A stretch of DNA of 64,000 nt from Streptomyces coffeae (GTDB lineage Bacteria > Actinomycetota > Actinomycetes > Streptomycetales > Streptomycetaceae). Positions within the stretch are counted from its first letter, which is position 1, and every line of letters begins with the position of its first letter. The stretch is taken from positions 124,001-188,000 of the forward strand of contig NZ_JAERRF010000001.1 of NCBI RefSeq assembly GCF_016741875.1, written 5' to 3'. The notes below the pieces were generated by a model. That model was not told the origin of the DNA, did no database searches, and was given only the letters and a program-made list of their open reading frames with translations. Below are positions 62,990-64,000 of this stretch, piece after piece. The translations under genes were made by a program, and so were the position numbers.

Positions 62990-64000
62990 GTGCAGCGCCT
63001 CTACGACTTTCTCCGCCGTCACCCGACTGGGGTGGACACCTTCTGGGCCGTCCTTCTCTTCGGCGTCGGGATGCTCTGGTACGTGGAGGCGTCCGTGGGG
63101 GGCGAGCCGCGGATTGTCGCGCTGCCGGTGATCGTGGCCCTGTGCACGACCATGGCGCTGCGCCGCCGCGCCCCCGAGAAGATGCTGGTGCTGGCCACCG
63201 TCTGCGGGGTCTTCCAGCTCGCGCTGGGCATCTTGCCGAACCCGGCCGATATCGCCCTGCTGATGATCGTCTACACCGCGGCGGCCAGCGCGTCGCGCGG
63301 CTACTCCCGCTTCGCCCTCGTCGGGGCACTCAGCGCGACCGCTCTGGCGACCCTGCGCTGGCCCGACGAGCGGGAGACCGGATGGCAGTCCCTCGTCTCG
63401 ACGATCTTCGTCACCATTCCGTTCGTGCTGGCCTGGGTGCTCGGCGACTCGATCCGCACCCGCCGCGCCTACTGGGCCCAGCTGGAGGAGCGCGCCGCGC
63501 GGCTGGAGAAGGAGCGGGAGGCGCAGGCGAAGGTGGCGGTGGCCGCCGAGCGGGCCCGGATCGCCCGGGAGCTGCACGACGTCGTCGCGCACAACGTGTC
63601 GGTGATGGTGGTCCAGGCGGACGGCGCCGCGTATGTCCTCGACGCCTCACCCGAGCAGGCCCGGCAGGCGCTGGAGACGATCTCGGGCACCGGCCGCCAG
63701 GCGCTCGCCGAGATGCGGCGGCTGCTGGGGGTGCTGCGCACCGGGGAGCCGGGCGAGGACAGCGACTATGTGCCGCAGCCGGATGTCGAGCAGATCGACG
63801 AGCTGGTGGAGCAGGTGCGCGGCGCCGGGCTGACGGTGGACTTCAAGGTCGTGGGCAGCCCGCGCCAGCTGCCCAGCGGTGTGGAGCTGACCGCGTACCG
63901 CATCGTGCAGGAGGCGCTGACCAACACCCGCAAGCACGGCGGCCCGGACGTCGGCGCGAGTGTGCGCATCACCTACTTCGACGACGGGCTCGGGCTGCTG
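62990..64000 (+). CDS. Sensor histidine kinase (NarL-type), 3' end outside window
   Basis: At least 337 residues, open to the window edge. Four or five N-terminal helices (DTFWAVLLFGVGMLWYVEAS; VALPVIVALCTTMALRRRA; LVLATVCGVFQLALGILP; VSTIFVTIPFVLAWVLGD) lead to a coiled coil. The HisKA_3 helix ARIARELHDVVAHNVSVMVV carries the phospho-acceptor His. The N-box TAYRIVQEALTNTRKHGG begins the ATPase domain; the G-boxes are cut off. A typical actinomycete membrane kinase, normally followed by its LuxR response regulator just past the window. GTG 62990 is the likely start. Confidence 0.93.
   Translation, partial: MQRLYDFLRRHPTGVDTFWAVLLFGVGMLWYVEASVGGEPRIVALPVIVALCTTMALRRRAPEKMLVLATVCGVFQLALGILPNPADIALLMIVYTAAASASRGYSRFALVGALSATALATLRWPDERETGWQSLVSTIFVTIPFVLAWVLGDSIRTRRAYWAQLEERAARLEKEREAQAKVAVAAERARIARELHDVVAHNVSVMVVQADGAAYVLDASPEQARQALETISGTGRQALAEMRRLLGVLRTGEPGEDSDYVPQPDVEQIDELVEQVRGAGLTVDFKVVGSPRQLPSGVELTAYRIVQEALTNTRKHGGPDVGASVRITYFDDGLGLL

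Overview
This window is chromosomal DNA from a high-GC actinomycete, almost certainly a Streptomyces. The evidence is strong GC3 codon bias, frequent GTG and TTG starts, a SigB-type sigma factor, XRE/DUF397/ATP-binding genes, a TipAL homologue, and a syntenic block (ppa, D-Ala-D-Ala carboxypeptidase, DUF2342 metalloprotease, tilS, hpt, ftsH, fol genes) typical of the conserved streptomycete core. No tRNA, rRNA, CRISPR array, prophage or insertion sequence was seen.

Layout. (1) 1-1.8 kb: end of a SigB-family sigma factor, a PRC-barrel protein, a frameshifted small membrane-protein gene and a decayed stretch. (2) 1.8-13.5 kb: an almost unbroken minus-strand run. Read in transcription order it is GtrA-like flippase, processive GT2 synthase, GT39/PMT-like transferase, a membrane-anchored multi-repeat surface protein, a small unknown, a receiver-PAS-PAS-histidine kinase fusion, two LuxR-type response regulators, a GAF histidine kinase and a degenerate polyprenyl-synthase-like protein. 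(3) 13.8-18.0 kb: facing it on the plus strand are a membrane-anchored subtilisin-fold protein without its catalytic Asp and Ser, a membrane-anchored GH6, and a stand-alone receiver overlapping a secreted GH5. Regions 2 and 3 together look like a signal-controlled system that makes, displays and trims an extracellular beta-glycan. This is the best candidate in the window for an undescribed system.

(4) 18-28 kb: LspA; two ECF sigma/zinc-finger anti-sigma pairs; an MreB-like actin; a Pol I-type exonuclease/polymerase; DUF397, M50 protease, ATP-binding protein and XRE regulator with TGCA-rich control regions. (5) 28-40.5 kb: aldehyde dehydrogenase, DinB-like protein, a PadR regulator with an ABC-2 exporter and clear operators, glutamate decarboxylase, LysE exporter, a TipAL homologue with its operator, DedA and a ThrE-type exporter. 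(6) 40.5-54 kb: the ppa-dac-tilS-hpt-ftsH-fol block, ending in a lysyl-phosphatidylglycerol synthase homologue. (7) 54-64 kb: a secreted or anchored esterase, a complete glycine-betaine/choline ABC importer, an orphan NuoD paralogue beside a MidA/NDUFAF7-like methyltransferase, and a histidine kinase cut by the window edge.

Other points of interest are a 120-bp dispersed element placed exactly at the stop codons of folE and the betaine ATPase, a leader hairpin that would shorten the ftsH ribosome-site spacing, and several tandem duplications at gene ends.
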